32,695 bases of DNA from Alphaproteobacteria bacterium (GTDB taxonomy: Bacteria > Pseudomonadota > Alphaproteobacteria > JAJUGE01): positions 1 to 32,695 of the forward strand of contig JAJUGE010000034.1 of NCBI GenBank assembly GCA_029268305.1. Direction: 5' to 3'. Numbering within the stretch: the stretch's first letter is position 1; every line of letters begins with the position of its first letter. Positions 27,837-32,695 of this stretch are shown here, one piece after another. The position numbers and the translations under genes are program-made. The notes below the pieces were generated by a model that was given only the letters and a program-made list of their open reading frames with translations, was not told the origin of the DNA and searched no databases.

Positions 27837-29471
27837 TCAGGCCGACTCCTCGAAGTGAGCGGTGCGGATGCCACCGCCGGCGATGCTGTAGGGACCGGCA
27901 AAGGCCGGCTGGTATCCCTTCAGGCGCCTGGTGCCGGCCGAAGTCAGGGGAACGGCATGGGTGTAGATGAGCGCCGCATCGTCGTTCACGAGACTCTCCA
28001 CCTCGGTATAGAGCTCGAGCCGCTTGTTGCGGTCACGCGTGCCGCGCGCTTCGATGATGAGCTTGTCGACCTGCTCATTCTTGTAGCCGACGCGCAGCTC
28101 GTTCTCGGCGGCGGTGGAAAGGATCCAGCGGGAGTACCAGCCGTCCGGCTCGAACCGATAGCTGGTCGCCGTGGAGTCTATGCCCCAGTCGTTGTTGGCG
28201 TACTTCTGGCGTAGGACCGGGTTGTCGAAGACCTCGTTCGTCGCCTTGAAACCGGCATCGAGCAGCATGGAGTGAACCAGTTCAGCCGTGTTCTGCATGT
28301 ACTCGAACGCCTGCCGGGAAACGACGGCGATCGGCAGGTTCTCCATGTTGAGCTTGCGCAGGATCGAGCGCGACTTCTCGGGGTCGTACTCCTTCTCGTT
28401 GCGGATGCCCGGCATGTGCCAGGGGCTCGCCTCGCTGTAGTAGCCCTTGAGCGTATAGGCCAGCCCCTCGAAGACGGCCTGGTGAATCGCCTCCTTGTCG
28501 ATGGCATGCGCGACCGCCTGGCGGAGCAGCTTCCCGTCGGGCGCGTCCATAGCGAAGGGCCCGGATTTGACGTTGATGTTCAGGTGGCCGGAGCCGACCT
28601 GCGGCACGTCCCAGGTTTGGAATTCGCTGGCGTAGCTCTGTTTGAAGTTGGTGACATCGCTGAACGCCATATTCTCGATGAGATCGACCTCGCCCGTGCG
28701 CAACGCCGTCAGGCGGACCTGATCCTCGCGCTTCGGGAAGAATTCGATCGCATCGAGATAGGGGAGTCGGTTCCCGAACTCGTCGCTCTCGAAGTAGTTC
28801 TCGAAACGGACGAGTTCCGTCTTCGCATACTTCTTCCAGCTCACGAACTTGAACGGGCCGCAGCCGATCGGATGGGTGTCCGCCTGGTCGACGCTGTCGG
28901 GCGCGATCAGGTTGACCGGATAGTAGATGACGTTACCGAGGAAGACGGCGCTCGGCTGGAGCAGACGTACGCGCACCGTGTACTTGTCGTCGACCTCGAT
29001 GCTCTCGACATCCTCGAGGCTGGCCCGGGTGAAGGCATGGCTGGTCGCCGGGTCCATCATCCGCTCGAGGTTCCACTTCACTGCCTCGGCGTCGACGGTG
29101 CGGCCGTTGTGGAATTCCACATCCTTGCGAAGTCGGAACGTGTAGGTTTTGAGATCGTCGGAGATGTCCCACTCTTCGGCAACGCCCGGAACGATCTCCA
29201 TCTTCTGATCGATGTCGAGGAGCCCCTGGGTCGTCGCCGCCATGGGGTTCGAGACGTAGTAGACGATGTTGCGGTGCGGATCGAGGCCGGCACCGTCGAC
29301 GCGCGTCGCAAAGCGCAATGTACCGCCGTGCTTGGGTTGTGCACGGGACATTCGCGGCAGGCCGAACGTCGCGGCGCCCCCAGCGACCGCCATGGTGCCC
29401 AGAAACTCACGACGTGACTGACTGAATAGGCTAGCTCTTCCGGCGTCGGACCCCTTCTGCTCTTCGGACAT
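27837..29471 (-). CDS. Family-5 extracellular solute-binding protein, Tat signal (cassette B)
   Basis: Paralogue of the protein at 24036-25649, 544 residues. A twin-arginine signal (SRREFLGTMAVAGGAATFG, cleavage near SRAQ) leads into the SBP_bac_5 domain, with YTFRLRKDVEFHNGRTVDAEAVKW, HPIGCGPFKFVSW, HAIDKEAI and SPWHMPG. ATG 29471 is favoured since GGGAGG lies 8 nt upstream; ATG 29477 sits too close to that site. The most divergent stretch relative to cassette A is near residues 300-320 (NFKQSYASEFQTWDVPQ against RPFRESYGEAFDIFEAP), which may reflect different ligand preference. It is the first gene of cassette B. Confidence 0.92.
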   Translation of the reverse strand: MSEEQKGSDAGRASLFSQSRREFLGTMAVAGGAATFGLPRMSRAQPKHGGTLRFATRVDGAGLDPHRNIVYYVSNPMAATTQGLLDIDQKMEIVPGVAEEWDISDDLKTYTFRLRKDVEFHNGRTVDAEAVKWNLERMMDPATSHAFTRASLEDVESIEVDDKYTVRVRLLQPSAVFLGNVIYYPVNLIAPDSVDQADTHPIGCGPFKFVSWKKYAKTELVRFENYFESDEFGNRLPYLDAIEFFPKREDQVRLTALRTGEVDLIENMAFSDVTNFKQSYASEFQTWDVPQVGSGHLNINVKSGPFAMDAPDGKLLRQAVAHAIDKEAIHQAVFEGLAYTLKGYYSEASPWHMPGIRNEKEYDPEKSRSILRKLNMENLPIAVVSRQAFEYMQNTAELVHSMLLDAGFKATNEVFDNPVLRQKYANNDWGIDSTATSYRFEPDGWYSRWILSTAAENELRVGYKNEQVDKLIIEARGTRDRNKRLELYTEVESLVNDDAALIYTHAVPLTSAGTRRLKGYQPAFAGPYSIAGGGIRTAHFEESA

Positions 29472-29705
29472 GGACATACCCTCCCTGTTCGGTTCGAGGG
29501 CCGAATGCCACGTTCTTCAAGCTGGCTTGTTCTCTGATCGACCCTCCCAAGACGTCCAGGCGCCAAGCCTCCTGAGGCGCCCGAAGGATGCACGGCCGCG
29601 GCTCTGTGCCGCTCGTTTTTCCGCGCCGGGAAAGAGTACTCGCAACGCCTGCGCGCAACCAGACGCTATTTTTCGGGGGAGGAGCCGACCTCTTCGCGAA
29701 GGCGC
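29472..29705. other. Intergenic region between coaD and cassette B
   Basis: 234 bp with no convincing gene. It must contain the cassette B promoter (minus strand), but no hexamer pair stands out. A CTTCGCGAAG palindrome at about 29693-29702 lies just after the coaD stop and may be part of its transcript end. Confidence 0.4.
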
Positions 29706-30251
29706 TCAGTAAACCTTTGAGGCCGCACCGCTCTGCACGCTCGAGTCGCCCTGGAAGCGGGTCCTGAGGCGGTCGGCCACGCGCGGCGAGACGAAATGGA
29801 GCACCTCTCCACCGAGAGCGCCGATTTCCTTGACGAAGCGCGAGGAGATGAACTGATGCCGGTCGGAAGACATCAGGAACAGGGTTTCGATCTGCGGCTC
29901 CAGATGGCGGTTCATACTCGCCATCTGAAACTCGTACTCGAAGTCGGAGACGGCGCGGAGACCGCGGATGATGACACTGACGCCATGGTTCCTGGCGTAG
30001 TCGACCAGCAGCCCGTCGAAGGCCTGCGGCACGATCCGCTCGGCGACCTTCCTGTCCTCGATCACGTCGACCTCGTCTTTCACCATCTGGATGCGCTCGT
30101 CGACACCGAAGAGCGGCCCCTTGCCGGCATTCCGGGCGACACCCACCAGCAGCTTGTCGACGACACGGGCGGCGCGATAGATGATGTCCATATGGCCGTT
30201 GGTGACCGGATCGAAGGTTCCGGGGTAGAGACCGATGCGCAGGTCCGCCAT
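29706..30251 (-). CDS. coaD: Phosphopantetheine adenylyltransferase
   Basis: Fourth enzyme of coenzyme A synthesis, joining 4'-phosphopantetheine and ATP to give dephospho-CoA. The 181 residues start MADLRIGLYPGTFDPVTNGH, containing the nucleotidyltransferase T/HxGH motif (17-20), and carry IIRGLRAVSDFEYEFQMASMNR and the ISSRFVKEIGALGG motif. It is about 15-20 residues longer than the usual protein through a Ser/Gly/Ala-rich C-terminus. ATG 30251 has AGGAAGGAAG upstream; the frame is open further 5' but overlaps gyrA, so I reject the longer form. gyrA ends 46 bp upstream and is probably co-transcribed. Confidence 0.97.
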   Translation of the reverse strand: MADLRIGLYPGTFDPVTNGHMDIIYRAARVVDKLLVGVARNAGKGPLFGVDERIQMVKDEVDVIEDRKVAERIVPQAFDGLLVDYARNHGVSVIIRGLRAVSDFEYEFQMASMNRHLEPQIETLFLMSSDRHQFISSRFVKEIGALGGEVLHFVSPRVADRLRTRFQGDSSVQSGAASKVY

Positions 30252-30297
30252 CACTTCCTTCCTCGTTTCTTGTCTGTTCGGCTGACGGCGGGACGAC

Positions 30298-32695
<2,398 letters not shown>

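Noticed and set aside
29555-29585. GGCGCC and GCCTC/GAGGC repeats upstream of cassette B
   Set aside because: Short, imperfect GC-rich repeats that are expected by chance at this base composition.

Overview
The window is a GC-rich chromosomal segment of an alphaproteobacterium, probably near Rhodospirillales. The clues are an Alphaproteobacteria-restricted usg gene, groESL with a CIRCE element plus a sigma-32-like promoter, a protein with RHH_4-like and PAS_5-like domains, gyrA next to coaD, and many GTG starts with G-rich Shine-Dalgarno sites. The order-level placement is inference. Apart from two genes cut by the window edges, every gene looks intact. I see no transposase, integrase, phage gene, CRISPR array or toxin-antitoxin pair.

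Layout. Positions 1-6309 (minus): a class A penicillin-binding protein cut by the left edge, gyrB, recF and dnaN. dnaN, recF and gyrB form a tight replication and repair cluster, but dnaA is not beside dnaN. Positions 6439-9571 (minus): a FadB/FadJ-type beta-oxidation enzyme and an EamA/DMT exporter. Positions 9783-12498 (plus): a branched-chain amino-acid-type ABC module with a short leader ORF, a fused LivH-LivM permease and LivG. LivK and LivF are not present. Positions 12572-15943 (plus): a FecR-domain secreted protein, a CHASE2-adenylate cyclase and an M23 peptidase. Positions 15948-16211 (minus): usg. Positions 16325-18556 (plus): groES-groEL with CIRCE, promoter and terminator. Positions 18666-19538 (plus): a ribbon-helix-helix/PAS-like protein. 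Positions 19628-19703 (minus): tRNA-Lys(UUU).

Positions 20000-29471 hold a family-5 (dipeptide/oligopeptide/nickel type) ABC transport locus. Two ATPase genes on the plus strand converge on two tandem paralogous cassettes on the minus strand. Each cassette is a Tat-type binding protein followed by a DppB-like and a DppC-like permease. One ATPase pair therefore probably powers two permease/binding-protein sets. Strong hairpins separate the binding-protein genes from the permease genes and one cassette from the next. Positions 29706-32695 (minus): coaD, then gyrA, which is cut by the right edge shortly before its quinolone-resistance region.

Most of the window is conserved housekeeping and transport. 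The points I would look at again are the leader ORF overlapping livHM, the FecR/CHASE2-cyclase pair, the RHH-PAS fusion, the tandem transporter duplication and the crowded HrcA-type half-sites before groES. I do not see a clearly new defence or mobile system.
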